A DNA stretch of 64,000 nucleotides. Origin: Rhyacophila brunnea. Its lineage: Eukaryota; Arthropoda; Insecta; Trichoptera; Rhyacophilidae. Below the pieces are notes generated by a model. That model saw nothing but the letters and a program-made list of their open reading frames with translations. It was not told where the DNA came from and made no database searches. The translations under genes were made by a program, and so were the position numbers. The stretch lies in contig JAGYXB010000968.1 of NCBI GenBank assembly GCA_022495005.1, positions 372,001-436,000 on the forward strand. Direction: 5' to 3'. This document shows, piece by piece, positions 1 through 11,689 of the stretch; position 1 is the first letter of the stretch, and every line of letters begins with the position of its first letter.

Positions 1-976
1 TCCATTGATTGCTGCCAACTGATACTGTAGTAGATACTGAAATTCCGGAGAAAATTTTCAATCCCGAGATTAGACAAAAACGCGTCAATCTTCACCATTT
101 TTGGTAGAATTGGTACCTAATAATAATAATTTTAATTCATACTCACGTAACAACAAATTATTTCATATGCAGTAGAATTTTCTCATTATGATTTAGTAAG
201 TAAGTATATGAAAAATTATTAGTTATATATTTAGTGACAATGATTTTGAATAGATAACAGAAATTTACGAAAAAACCGATTAGATCGGTGAAAAATATTT
301 GGAAGGAGAGCTAAAAAACGCTCTCGATTTGATTTCAAGCTACGCCACTGATTTGAGGGATTATTGATATTTTTCATAGATATTGATTTTTTATTTCTAT
401 GCAGTTGGAAAAATCATATAAAAGCTATTAACGTGTATCCGATAAACTAGGGTTACAGTATTTTAATCCTAGGAAAACCTGAATTTCCAACCCTACGTGT
501 GCAAAGGAATGAAGATGCCGAAGTTAAATTTATTTATATATCTTGTTATCAGTTTATTTTTATAAAATAATGTCGTTTTACGCACAATGGCAGTATGCAT
601 TTATTACAAAACATAGCCGAGTTGTGTGATTAATGATTAAAACCGGTTTAGCAGAGAGAGAGGAGGTAATCTCATGAATATAGTTAATGATAATTGTTAT
701 TAATTATCTTGGCAGTGAAGTTTAGCGATTAGTGACGTCATTGATTGGCAGGAGCTAACTAACAGGTCGGTAAACATAAAACTCCATATTGTATACGAGT
801 ATAAAATTAACTGAAAAATCAATACTGCTAAATAATTCAACTTAAAATCTATGTGATGAGGAAAAAAATATAAATCGAAACATTTCTAAAATTAACCTAA
901 AAACAAAATATTTGTAGTTTTGAGTAAACCATGAAGGATTTATTATATAATGTCATTTTTGTATTACACTTGACAA
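1..976. other. AT-rich stretch without a recognised gene
   Basis: No coding region, RNA gene or element with readable ends was recognised here. The sequence is AT-rich with short simple runs and stop codons in all frames. Confidence 0.6.
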
Positions 977-991
977 TTCCATAGTAATAAT

Positions 992-1301
992 CAGGGAACT
1001 CAGAAATAATGGGAACTGAAATACACAACGGGTAAGGCGATAGCAGGTAACCGACTCGAGTAAGGACGGATCCGGGTTAAACTTACACGTCATGTGTCTA
1101 GAATACATTTAACGTCGAATACTGAAAACTGCTCTCGGTTTATGCATTTACGCTCATTTAATGTTGGTGTATTACACACACTATTGCACGTGCATAATGC
1201 GTGTTTCATTTTCGTAGGACACTCACACATTCAAAAGCCTGCTTCACCATGCGGCGTATTGAATATAGCCTATTAGTATTCTATTTATTATCTGTTCTGT
1301 G
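992..1301 (-). mobile_element. hAT-like MITE, CAGGGAACTC family, intact copy
   Basis: This 310-bp non-autonomous element runs from CAGGGAACTCAG to TTATCTGTTCTGTG. It is flanked on both sides by GTAATAAT (984-991 and 1302-1309), an exact 8-bp target duplication. The imperfect terminal repeats and 8-bp duplication fit hAT-superfamily mobilisation. It encodes nothing convincing; the 60-residue frame inside is chance. It is the uninterrupted counterpart, in reverse orientation, of the copy at 15328-19005 that carries the retrotransposon. A third copy is at 38638-38943. Confidence 0.9.
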
Positions 1302-1439
1302 GTAATAATGAATCCACAGGCAATAAAATGCAAGCAATACAAAACCCCGGATATTCTTCAAATATTACTCACATGCGCATATTACATACCATCAAATGCG
1401 CGTTGTGTTTACGTGAGAAACTTTGATGCATATTATGAG

Positions 1440-2258
1440 CATGACCCCGACATCTTGAAGTAGACCACATGTCAGAATCTTTAGCCCACCCTACCTATCG
1501 CTAAGGTTAAAGGCAGTGTGATACCCTACGTAGCCTTTTCCACATAGTGTTTGAGGTAAAATTAATGGTATTCAGTGTATTTTTAGAGATTTTTTGTATT
1601 GCTCGACACATCCACTTGAATTATGATTAGTGGTTGGGTTAGGAATAATTCAACTAATTATTAGTTGTAGAGAATTAACACACAATAATTAAAAAATGCA
1701 TCCCACAATTATTACATATTTTAAAATGTTAATACCCATGAAGTAAAATAGCTCCACAGGTATTTTTTTTTTTTTTATTAGAAGAAATTTGTAATGTGTG
1801 TTTATCTCACTTATCTGATTGACCTGCCACACCAGGCCCCTTCTGAGCCTCAGCCCCCAGGCTAGAGACCTGTCAGCCATGGCCCCCACATCCTGAAGCG
1901 GGCCTCAGACTAGGATGTTTGGCGCCCCCCACCCCTACTTATCGCCAAAGATAAAGGCAATGTGACACTCCACAGTAGCGTTTTCCAAATGGTGCACGCG
2001 GTAAAATTAATGTGTATATTTAGTGTTTTTTTTTTAATATATCTTAAAACATCCATTTGAATTATGAGGTTGTCGAGTATTGATACACAATTAAAAATTG
2101 TATCGTATAACTACATAATTTTAAATGACAATATTACTGAAAGATTTTACTATCAAAGAAAATTTGAGACGGGCCCCTCCTGAGCCCGGGATAGAGCCCT
2201 GTTAGCCCCCCTTTGTGGGGGCCATGCTGTCAGCGCCCCAACCTTTATGGGGGCTATG
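1440..2258 (-). mobile_element. CATGGCCCCC-family MITE interrupted by a second copy of itself
   Basis: The outer copy starts CATGACCCCGACATC at 1440 and ends TATGGGGGCTATG at 2258. Flanks are ATTATGAG and ATTTTGAT, 6 of 8 identical, so this is an aged 8-bp duplication. It is interrupted after position 1877 by a second member of the same family (1878-2226) and resumes with the duplicated CTGTCAGC. The family has GC-rich ends, an AT-rich centre and no coding capacity. Its ends and 8-bp duplications suggest a hAT-like mobiliser. Confidence 0.85.
1878..2226 (-). mobile_element. CATGGCCCCC-family MITE nested in an older family member
   Basis: This 349-bp copy begins CATGGCCCCCACATCC and ends TTGTGGGGGCCATG. 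It is flanked by a perfect CTGTCAGC duplication (1870-1877 and 2227-2234). The target CTGTCAGC is part of the GC-rich end shared by all family members, so the insertion went into a sibling element. Relatives are at 19124, 35878, 44713, 52847 and 55839. Confidence 0.92.
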
Positions 2259-2850
2259 ATTTTGATTCAGACGTAAATATTGAAAATAACATATACATTA
2301 ACGCGTGTTTAAGTTAATATAATTTGTTTCTACATTGTAGAATTCTTACGTTCTTACAACTACACCTATAAGATAATTCAATAACCATTATTTCTCCGAA
2401 TGAATCATTTAATAGTAGCACCTCAACAGTTATGTAGAGTGTACAATCGCAAATAAAACTTTGAAGTCGATTTATTCAGCGTCTGGAATCAGTTGGCCGT
2501 ATCACAGTTCACCGTGAGAAGTTGTATCGGAAACCGATCACGTTTAGCTTTGAGATAAAATTTATGTCTAAATATAATATCGAAAAATACGTAATTATAG
2601 AAAATAGACAATACAATATATAGGTAGGTAAGGAAACTAGAAATACAATCATATCGTATATATTTATAAAATATGAATGATTCAAATTAGGTAAGTATCA
2701 ATAATTCGTAAATATTAAATATCTGATATAACGACAACGTTATAATCAGATATTTGATACCAATCAATATCAAATTAATGTTCTCATTGAATCTTGTAAA
2801 ATATGAAAGTTTCTTTTTTGACTCAATGCTATACGGCCATTTCAATACAG

Positions 2851-3416
2851 CAGTGGCGAAGGGTGGATGTAGGCTGTTAAAATCCCACATAAATAATTTG
2901 TTTTCATTGAACTAAGGCTACAATTTTGTAGATACTGTTTGTTAGTTTTTGAAATTCAATTAAACCCTGCCTAATCCTAGCCATAGTAGATAATAGTTTA
3001 AAAAAATATTCGTTTACCTATCTATAAAATATCTAAAATTATTATGCCATTAAACCATACATAATTTTAGATATTTTATAGATAGAAGAATATTTTTATC
3101 GGTATATATTGGTTTGGTTTAGGCAGCGCTTAATGAATTTTAAAAAACTTACTAGCACCATCTGTAATATGTATTCTTAATTCAACGAAAACAAATAAGT
3201 ACCTATGTCTGAAAAAGTGTGAACTATTTTTGTCGCATCGCCCATAGCATACCTAAACTATTATGGTTTGATTTTGGCAGGGTTTAATTGGATTTAAAAA
3301 CTAACGACGACCGTCTGCAAATTGTATTTTTGTTTCATGAAAAGAAATAAGTATGACTGTTTAGTGTGCACTATTTATGTCGGACCTTAACAGCCTACCT
3401 CTACTCTTCGCCACTG
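2851..3416. mobile_element. hAT-like MITE, CAGTGGCGAAG family
   Basis: The element starts CAGTGGCGAAGGGTGGATG and ends CTACTCTTCGCCACTG, giving inverted termini of about 27 bp. Flanks are CAATACAG and TAATACAG (7 of 8 bases), an 8-bp duplication. Inside, about 3003-3098 forms a long AT-rich hairpin (a TATCTATAAAATATCTAAA-type arm and its complement). Partial relatives occur at 15075-19104 and ending at 19934. There is no coding capacity. Confidence 0.85.
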
Positions 3417-4034
3417 TAATACAGTATGAGAGCTCACGATGAAATGTGATGTAGCGAAATTGAAAATCGAATACGCACAATTTACAGGTAGCCGAATTAC
3501 TCAATGATTTACTTTTGTATTTATTTGTTCAATCCTCAGTGTCTCAGTTGTTCTCCAAAAACTCTAGTCGAGAGAAAACTAGAACACTTGTTTTGCTACG
3601 AAGGCGTGAAACAGGTAGTAAATTGAATATACTAACGAGTATAGATTAATGGATATGAAATACATTAATAACAATTCGAACCAAGTGCATGTCGATACAA
3701 TGAACAGCCATAAATATTTACAATTATTTAATATTGTTTACATCGAAAGCTATAAATGATAATGATATGACATTAACTTGGTAACATTCCTATTGAAGAT
3801 TTTCTCTTTCTGTTAATGACAAACTAGATTGAAGCAATTAATGCACCCTTAGGATATTAAAAGGAGAAGATGCTTTTTACTCAGTAGGTGCACCATGATG
3901 GATATTTAGAGTTTCTCTTTAGTAGATTGCCAAATTTCTCTCTAATGCTGTTAAGTTAATAAAACTATGTGGAATATCCACAGAACATATTGATAAGATA
4001 GACATGTAATAGCCAGTCGATAAGGACAAAGGTT

Positions 4035-4460
4035 TTGAAGCTGGGCTCACTTTATTACTCAGGTCATAAATCGCGTATGTACGACGATATTGCTTGCATA
4101 ACCAAACTGAAATGGAGTGCATTTGGGCGCCTGAATAGTATCTTCAAAAGAGGCGTCCTATTGAATCTTAACTCATTTAGTGCTAACACCGCGACTGGCG
4201 CGTTTGGAGCAGTTGGCCATTAGATGTAATTAACGTGTTATTTAAATGTAGTAATTGAAAGGTCAGCAGTGATTGTGTTAAGCGTAAAGTGTTCATTCAA
4301 TGTGTGCTACTAGCACCCACGCACACGTGTGAAACATTGACTGTTAATGTAAGAGAAATCTAAAAATTACGAGTTACGCGACGTGGCACGGAAAGGTGCA
4401 TGTTGGACATAACGCGTAAAGATCATAAAAGAAATAAAGATATGCGAGCACGTGACTCGA
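4035..4460 (+). pseudogene. RTE-type non-LTR reverse transcriptase, C-terminal relic
   Basis: Translation in shifting frames gives the post-catalytic region of an RTE-like reverse transcriptase: an LKWSAFGRLNSIFKRGVLLN segment, then LKRKVFIQCVLL, then KLRVTRRGTERCMLDITRKD and NKDMRARD. This matches the conserved 'KRKVFNQCVLP...RAMLGI...R' stretch known in that clade. The frame is broken by stops and by a 106-bp TTAA-target insertion at 4172-4277. The catalytic palm (YADD) is absent. A related fragment is at 31010-31530. It is clearly a dead fragment; the exact clade is less certain. Confidence 0.8.
4172..4277. mobile_element. Short TTAA-target (piggyBac-like) MITE inside the RTE relic
   Basis: TTAA at 4168-4171 and 4278-4281 flanks a 106-bp segment. 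Its ends, CTCATTTAGTGCTAACAC and the complement CACAATCACTGCTGACCT, are imperfect inverted repeats. The related relic at 31.09 kb carries the uninterrupted site (GTGTCTTAAGCGTAAAG), which shows insertion at a single TTAA. TTAA targeting is typical of piggyBac transposases. Confidence 0.8.
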
Positions 4461-5391
4461 AAATATCTATTATTTCACAAAAAAAAATCTATCGCGCGTG
4501 ATGTTGGTGGTGTGGCATGATATGCATGAGGTGACTTTAGTGGGGCTATGATACATTATGACAAATTTTGCGACTGACTATTCATTCGGCTCAAAATGTG
4601 CTAACTAACATTCTAAATACCAACTAAAACAACATTGCACACTTTTTACCTGAGGCGCTTACCGTGAGCTGAAGTACGCTCGCGTGACGTGTTCGTAATG
4701 TGTTTCTAGCATTAGTAATCCTTTTTTTCACTTTTACTTTTATATTATATTCAAACGCCGTGTATGTATTCACATACAATTCTACATGTAATTCTACAGG
4801 GAAGGATTTCTTGAGCGTCTTTGATAATAAAAAATAGTCCAAGCAAGTATTAATTAACTTGTCAGCAATAAACCTTATTCAATTCCATGACCGTGGCCTT
4901 TCGAGGCCTTGGACGTCTAACATGAAGTATTAACACGCATACAATATTTGCCTTGTGTACTGAATTGATCCAGAACTTATCGGGGTTATCTCAGATTATG
5001 AACATAGTATTATGGATAACTATTTGGAATCGAGATGTAGTAACCCTATTCTAACTTCATATCACCACAACAACAACAGTGGTATTTTTCAGGAACGAAG
5101 ATAACCACTCTTCTCATGCCATTGTATAACAATCGATGCAATAATGTTACGATCAATGATAATAAGGACCAATGTTAACAATGTCACCGCATTTTAATAA
5201 AGTATTTCATTTTTTTTTTCCACAGATCTTATTAATTGTAATAAGTTAGATTAACACTTTGATAACTACGTAGCTAACTCGTTTTACAAGAATGTGTCAT
5301 AAATTGAATGTAAATTACGGTAAGTTTACTTCAGAATTATGATAAAAAATTGTAATACATAATATTACAATAAATATGCAATAAACACTAA

Positions 5392-5752
5392 AGCCTCAAT
5401 TACATTGAGCTTCTTTACGAGCTGTTTATTGGCGAATTTACAATCTGCCTGTAAAGTCGCCCAGTGTAATCATCGAATAAGCTAATAAGCAGGCTGTAAA
5501 CACTCCCTCCTGAAAGCCGGTCAACTTTACACGCTACACGCCGGCGTGTGAGCCTACTGCGTCTGCGCAGTAGAGCGCAGTACCAACCTCCTGGTAAAAA
5601 AACGAACTACGTTCCGTCAAAATAGTCGCTGGCTTGTGGCTTCTCAGCGAATGGAAAGTTTTGTGTGTAATCATCAAATCGCAGTAGCTGAATCGCCCGC
5701 TTTTAAATTCGCCAATAAACAGCTCGTAAAGAAGCTCAATGTAATTGAGGCT
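5392..5752. mobile_element. Long-TIR MITE with TAA target duplication
   Basis: Nearly perfect inverted repeats of about 48 bp bound this 361-bp element: AGCCTCAATTACATTGAGCT at the left, its complement at the right. TAA flanks both sides, suggesting PIF/Harbinger-type (TWA) targeting. The centre holds ACGCCGGCGTG and a CTGCGTCTGCGCAG palindrome (5557-5570). A diverged second copy is at 63155-63522. No coding capacity. Confidence 0.88.
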
Positions 5753-6056
5753 TAACTGACTAATAAGTCACGGTGCCATAAGATCATTAATGTGGTTCGT
5801 ATTTTGAGGAATGACAACCCGAACTGAATTATTCGCCAAGCTATAACCGACATTTGACAGTCAAATATGCGAAGTCAGCTAAAACATCACTAATATTAAA
5901 TTTGTTGTATGTACAAATTAGTTTTAAGAATTTTAACAAAAAATACCTACTCGGGACGAAGTTGCTCAATTTCGAAAAGGCAGCCCGTCCCTACCACTGC
6001 ACGTTGGGATAGACTAATATGATTAAAAAATATACTCTTGGTTACTCGGACTAATA

Positions 6057-6466
6057 GCGCCTGTACACGTGCATGGATTTACTTGCACCGATAGCGTTTA
6101 TTTTAAACTATCGCGATAATAACTGTATACACGTAAAAGTGCTGACTGTCTCGCCAATTTCATTCTTCAAGAGTATCTATGTTGTCATTTTATGGTACTA
6201 TTTGACAGGTCGGGAAAATCGGTTAACCTCAAAATGAGTCTATGCGCGGTATAGTTCGTTTTTTTACCAACAGGTTCGCCACTATCATTCTACTGCACAG
6301 GCGCAGATATCGCACAGTCCAATCGTCGCGTGAAAAGCTTCTAAATTTTTTTAATCCATGCATGCAATATTGCATTTTGCACAATACATACGATTGACCG
6401 TTTTTTTGTGTTATGGCCGCGATAATACACACTGTCAGCAGTAAATCCATGCACGTGTAAATGGGG
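6057..6466. mobile_element. TA-target MITE, CACGTGCATGGATTTACTG family
   Basis: This 410-bp element is flanked by TA. It begins GCGCCTGTACACGTGCATGG and ends CCATGCACGTGTAAATGGGG, so the inverted repeats share the CACGTGCATGGATTTACT core. Two further copies lie back to back at 59598-60018 and 60033-60427. The centre holds a GC-rich tgcgc-type palindrome near 6289-6306. The 92-residue minus frame inside it is not considered a gene. Confidence 0.85.
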
Positions 6467-6675
6467 TATAACTCTCGACGATATTTTGAAGGGGAATTGT
6501 TAACCACGAGGAATACGTCATGATATCGACGTTACATTTGATTCATATTGCATAACTCCCTAAAATCAATGAAAAAAAAGCAAATTCGTCGTTTTGTCTC
6601 TTATTATTGTTTAAAGCCATTTTTTTAAATAGTCATCATGCCGCATGACTATATAAATTTGTTGTATATCATGAT

Positions 6676-6965
6676 CATGGCGCCACACATGCTAAAGCAG
6701 ACCCCCATGCCAGGATGTTTGGCAAGCCCCCTACTTACCATCAAGGTTAAGGGCAGTTTGGTGTTCTGAAGTAGAGTTCCTCAAATAGTATTCAGCGAAA
6801 CCGCGGGGTAGGTGTAAAATTAAGAGTGTTTTCAATAAATCCACTTGAATTATTGAGTTATCAGCACTCGACATCATATGATAAAGCACTGATCGCAACC
6901 CCCTTTTATGGTTGTCAAGTAACATGCGACCGTTCGCTGTATTGGATAAATAGCCACTTTTATTA
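6676..6965 (-). mobile_element. Diverged, incomplete CATGGCCCCC-family MITE
   Basis: One end, CATGGCGCCACACATGC, is clear. The following GCAGACCCCC, AGGATGTTTGGC and CCACTTGAATTATTGAGTTA blocks match the family. It shares an internal segment (GCACTGATCGC...) with the 52847-53522 copy, which marks a subfamily. The other end was not found. The 123-residue minus frame overlapping it is a chance frame in the repeat. Confidence 0.65.
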
Positions 6966-6979
6966 GTCACGAAACACAT

Positions 6980-7361
6980 CGACCGTGTTAGGGAAAAGGG
7001 CGTAACCCACACAGAACAAATTTTACAGGAGAGAGAAAAAACGTTTTTTGAATGAGTTTGGTTTAATATTAATAAAAAAATAGGCATAGACAATAGGTGC
7101 ATGATGATTGATGATTAGGTGTAAAACTTTTCGATCTACTAATAATTAAAGAAGTTATTACAGTAAATCATTAAAATTGAGGGTAAATGCTTTTTTCCTT
7201 AAATTAAAACTCTAGCTCAATTAAGAATTTAGATAATAAATCGGCATCTGCGACTTACTTCCTTTTTACAGAACGTGTATTTAGCTGTATACATTGTTAA
7301 TATCTAATAAAAGCACTTTTCGAAAAATCGAGGGTTACGCCCTTTTTCCTAAACACGGTCG
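6980..7361. mobile_element. Inverted-repeat element with ACAT flanks
   Basis: The left arm CGACCGTGTTAGGGAAAAGG and its near-perfect complement at about 7330-7361 give inverted repeats of about 32 bp around an AT-rich core. ACAT is present on both sides (6976-6979, 7362-7365), a possible 4-bp duplication. The family is not recognised, and no other copy was noticed in the window. Confidence 0.65.
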
Positions 7362-7394
7362 ACATTATTTATAAACATATTATAACTTTTATTT

Positions 7395-7888
7395 AATTCT
7401 TTAATTCGAAGCAGACTTGAGAGTGGGTCTATTGTTTGGGCACCGCATCAGTTGAAGTATGGCCTTATGGTGGAGAGGGTTCAGAAGAAATTCTTGAGAC
7501 TCCTTTACTCGAGGTTGTATGTATACTACCCGTGGCTTTATCCAACTGACTTTCTCTTAGGCATGCTTACATACTGCAGTCTGCAATTTAGAAGGAATCT
7601 TTATTTAGCTACTATTTCCGTACTACGTTACGTTTACGTATTCTACGAGGTATAAATGAGAACTCTGCCATTCTGGGCAGTGTTGACCTGTGTGTCCCTG
7701 ATAACTATCTTAGAAATAGAGAGCATCAGTTGTTTATTCTCCCATGGTGCAGAACCAACCTGCCACTGGTAATGCCAATTGGAAGGGCGATAACTATGTT
7801 CAACGAAATTGCTTCAAGTGTTGATATATTCCACCTACGTGAGGATGAGTATAGGTGGACGTTGTTTTATAAATTCTTAAAATAGGGT
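7395..7888 (+). pseudogene. CR1/Jockey-like non-LTR reverse transcriptase, C-terminal relic
   Basis: The translation reads RLESGSIVWAPHQLKYGLMV, ERVQKKFLRLLYSRLYVYYP, LLGMLTYCSLQFRRNLYLAT, then NSAILGSVDLCVPDN and WCRTNLPLVMPIGRAI. This is the thumb and C-terminal region following the catalytic domain in CR1/Jockey-type elements ('LEYGSIIWSPY...IERVQRKFLR...Y...SLESRR'). A frameshift occurs near 7640, and the 5' catalytic part is absent. Downstream, 7889-8045 is AT-rich and ends in an AAATTGAAATTGAAATT tail, as expected for a LINE 3' end. Confidence 0.82.
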
Positions 7889-8084
7889 CTGCTTAACTCA
7901 TCTGGTGTACTTCCTTGTACCTATCTTATATATATAGTACTGTTTTATATTTCTTTGTTTATAAATGTCATGTTGTGAACGTCTTAAACTTATAATTTGT
8001 AATGTCCAAAAATATGTTTAAAACATAAATTGAAATTGAAATTATTATAAGTTGTATCTTTGTATCACGTGAATTATCATTTAA

Positions 8085-8625
8085 TTTTATCAATCCATAG
8101 CTCATCAAATTGCATCGCATAGCCACGTATATTATTATGCTAATATTTTAAAGTAAAATAGCGCCTGTTTCGCTAAACTTTTTTTACTATTAAGATGGTA
8201 CTTCAGTGAAACGGCAAATAATTTTCAACTATAGGTGCCACGTAATTTTGGACTCGCTGGCAATCGGAGAGCGAACGTCGAGCTGTAGACACGTCAATTT
8301 GTTTCGTGATGGCGACGGGGATATCAATTCTTAAATCGTGTAAAGATGACTAAAAAACGTTACCCATTTACTTGAAAAAGAAAACATGTCAATGAATGTA
8401 TTATTATTGTTAAACATTAAATGGACGCATGTTGGATTTATATGACAAATTATATTTCTTTTGGCACGCGTCATTTGCACATTCCACGCATCGCCTAGCC
8501 ACAATCTTTTTAGACCATGCCTCAACCTTAAAGCAAATCTGTGGTGTCTGTTTATCTCACATAACTGGTCGACCCCCCTCACGCCGCCTCCCTCTAAGCT
8601 CGGGCCCCCAGGCTAGAGTCCTGAT
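8085..8625 (-). mobile_element. CATGGCCCCC-family fragment interrupted by a TTAA MITE
   Basis: The left part (TTGCATCGCATAGCCAC, AATAGCGCC) and the right part (GTTTATCTCACATAACTGG, CTCGGGCCCCCAGGCTAGAG) are adjacent internal blocks of the family, separated by the element at 8194-8527. Both outer ends are lost. The 145-residue plus frame from 8429 reads across this junction and is rejected as a gene. Confidence 0.7.
8194..8527. mobile_element. TTAA-target MITE, TTCAGTGAAACGG family
   Basis: TTAA at 8190-8193 and 8528-8531 bounds the element. The left end reads TACTTCAGTGAAACGGC and the right end GACCATGCCTCAACC. Interior blocks (CGTCGAGCTGTAGACACGTC, AATCGTGTAAAGATGACTAA) match the copies at 23553-23918 and 37620-37996. 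It has no coding capacity; it is probably mobilised by a piggyBac-type transposase, judging from the target. Confidence 0.8.
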
Positions 8626-9961
8626 TATTGTTTTTCACGAAAATACAGCATTTTTTGGTAAAATATTTTGGTACTTTGATATCGACACGTTTCTTCCGAT
8701 ATCCAATTCCTATATCGACACTTATTATTATTATTATGGACACATATTCTTTCAATATTACGGCCCTACCAAGAAAGCTTACTGGTCAGGGTATAACGAT
8801 ATAGATATTATTTATCAACTCCATTCAAAGTTAAAATACATAGCATACGTATGCGAAGAAATGTAATGTAAATATGGATGAAACTGAAAACTCAATTATG
8901 TATTTTATTTATATAAATATTAAATAATAATATTGCAGTCACAGCATTCCTAATATTAAATAATATAATATACAAGATAGCGTGTAACGTTTTTATGACT
9001 TAGATACTATTTAATGAAAATCAAAATAATAATATTATTATGAATACGCATTGAAATGTGTGGTCAGCATATTTGCCGAATCACGTTTAACCTTGGCGAG
9101 GAGTCTGCGTATATCTGGCCATGGTGAAAGAAAGTGGTTGGAGTGTGATCACTGATCAGCATGGCCGTGGAAATGACCCATGGCCTCAAACTAATAACAT
9201 TACGTTTCATTGAATCAGTTTGACAAGAAAACTACAGTTGCGTATTAAACGTCTGTAAAAAAAATAAATGCACTACGTTGATGTATGTCTAAAACTGATA
9301 ATAATTACGATACTAGGAATAACATATTTTTTAAGAGAAGTTTCACTAAATAAACAACGCCATTTATAATTATTTTGCATAAAACCCAGATCATAATATG
9401 AACATACTTATAGCAATACTTTTGATGTCTCGATAATATGATATTTATTAGTTAAAGCGATTGGGTTCGTATTTTCCTCTCTCTATAAAAGCGTGTATTT
9501 ACCATACGCTTTGAAAGGTAGTTTACTATTCATTTTAGAGATATATATTGTGAGAAATAATTATTGAAAATAATATGCCATATTGATTGGTATTCGTACT
9601 TTTCTGATATTTGGTAAAATAAAGATTTTTTTGCTTTTTAATTTCAGTGAGATTGGCTGAGTTTGATTGATCTTTTTCAAACAAAATATTATATACCACA
9701 CAAATAAACGATATCTATTTGTATAATTGCATGTATGTCTTCTAGTCTAATAATATCAGTTGTGAAGGGTGACTTTTGGAAAGAGGTAGACTGTGAATAT
9801 CTGAGAAAAAGAGCACACTTGTCTGGTATACTTACGAGAAATATGAAGAAAAAACGATATTACCAACGAATAGGTACAGAACAGACCAATGTCAACGATA
9901 CACTAATTCAACGAAACCTCAAAAACTCACCGACGACATAAAATTGAGGGATGAGTTTAAT

Positions 9962-10193
9962 CAGCGCTCGAAATGGAAAAGTTTACGAACCGGAGCGCTC
10001 GACAATTTTCTGAAGATATTTAGAAAGTTAGCAAACACTATGTGAATTTTATAAAAAATAAGTGTGTTAGATTTTATATTATATGGCTTATCTAGCTCAG
10101 AAGGTCAAATAATTTACGAGACGGAGCGATAATTTTTCCGATTTTACGAACCGGAACGGAGCTCCGGTGCGCTCCAGTCCATTTCGAGCCCTG
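9962..10193 (-). mobile_element. CAGGGCTCG/CAGCGCTCG-family hAT-like MITE
   Basis: The element runs from CAGCGCTCGAAATGG to CCATTTCGAGCCCTG, with secondary inverted GAACCGGAGCGCTCGA and CCGGAACGGAGCTCCGG blocks inside. Flanks AGTTTAAT and GTTTAAAT are near-identical, an altered target duplication. The family is abundant in this window (40661, 44206, 46734, 53213, 60904, partial at 37396). Confidence 0.85.
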
Positions 10194-10559
10194 GTTTAAA
10201 TGACGTATTTTTTAAAACATTCACATACACTTCAAATTTCTTTTTATTTTTAGAAACAATCTATTATTTATTAATATGCGATTAAACTCCATATATTTTT
10301 TTAAATGTGTAGTGCAGAAAGTGTGTAGTGCAAAGTGCAGTCATGACAACAATATTATGCGCGAATGATAGGAGCAACCAATTCTACTTGAGCTGCCCAC
10401 GTAATATGATTATATTGTAAGGATTTAGCAAATGTGTTCTTATGCTTTTGTACTTTTGGTATTAATTTAAGTTTGGTAAATATACGTTGAAAGATAGTTG
10501 TGATTTGACAATGTGATCAAGTATAACACTTTTAATATTGAAGTCAAGAGTGAGATTTC

Positions 10560-10862
10560 ATTGGTGGTAAGACGCTCTCATTCAACCATGAAAACATGTC
10601 AGTGAATCCTTGATTAATACCTTCTGACCATGAGGAAAGTTTTTTAAAAGCTTCGAGAAGAGAAAAGAAGAACTTCAAGCATGTTTGATATTTAGAATTA
10701 AAATGATGATATCTTTTCCATGAAGATTCAATTTCAATTCATTTACTAATTCGCCAAATATGAAGCAAAACACATCCATTTTTCTTCGAAGTGGGAAGAA
10801 AGATCTGATTTTTTGTAATGAAGAAAGAGGCGAAGTTCATTACTAAGCTCTGTAATAATTGT
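10560..10862 (-). pseudogene. ZBED/SCAND3-like hAT transposase, middle fragment
   Basis: On the minus strand the translation includes ELSNELRLFLHYKKSDLSSH, KWMCFASYLANLVNELKLNL and HGKDIIILIL. After a frameshift near 10690 it reads AFKKLSSWSEGINQGFTDMF. This is the 'L..FL......L...F....W...LAYLADIF..LNELNL.LQGK' region known from animal hAT-derived transposases of the ZBED5/SCAND3 group. No start, zinc finger or dimerisation domain is seen next to it. A hAT-like terminus at 11690-11757 may be the 5' end of the same dead element. Confidence 0.65.
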
Positions 10863-11689
10863 GAAAAAAATAAGTTGTTGTGATTTCCATAATCTCACAC
10901 GCTTGTTTTACGTTCTGCACAAATCAGCCAAGCTGCTGTCATACAAAAATGACATATAAATGCGTTCTAAGAATATGCCATATTCGTTCTGCAAAAAGCA
11001 GCAAAATGATAATATTATGTACTTACCTAATTATTAAAATCCTGACTGTAAGATGTGTTTTTCTACATTCAATTAATAGACATTATTTTCTCAATTACAT
11101 TGTATGTTTTTCATGTTATTATATATAATATAATATACAGATTTTTCATATAAAAAAATAGTGCCAGGCAGCTAAATATTAATGTATAATTTACAAGTTT
11201 TTCGAATTATTTTCAGAATTTCGAAATTCCCATAATACTTGAATAACTTAGAAGGTTTTTTTTAAAGAAAATAGATGCAAAAATAAGGATTTTTCTTACA
11301 AAAATAAGAGTTGGCTGCATTCAAGAATGAACATTCTAAAAAGCCCGTTTTGCACAAAACAGCCTGGACTACTAAAACACCAAAATTTCATAGATTTTAT
11401 GCTTTTATCTCTTTATAAGTTACACAAAATCATATAAATATATAATATCTGTCATTCAAAAGGTATAAATAGTATACAGAGGCTTTGTGGATTTAAAGAA
11501 ACACACTTTACATAAAAGTGCTTCTATCTCTGTTTGAGGTTTGTGTGGCTTGGCTGCTTTGCGTATAACTACGCTCAATTATTCTTATCCATATCGCATA
11601 AAGTATTGTGATCGTGTAAAAATTCGACCTCGAGATTTTTACTGATTTGTATCAGGTATCGTCCAGTGATCACGTTATGATTTTTGATT

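Noticed and set aside
6731..7102. 123-residue open frame on the minus strand
   Set aside because: It covers a CATGGCCCCC-family fragment and one arm of the 6980-7361 inverted-repeat element; chance frame.
8429..8866. 145-residue open frame on the plus strand
   Set aside because: It starts inside a TTAA MITE, crosses a MITE junction and continues into AT-rich low-complexity sequence; no domain is recognisable.
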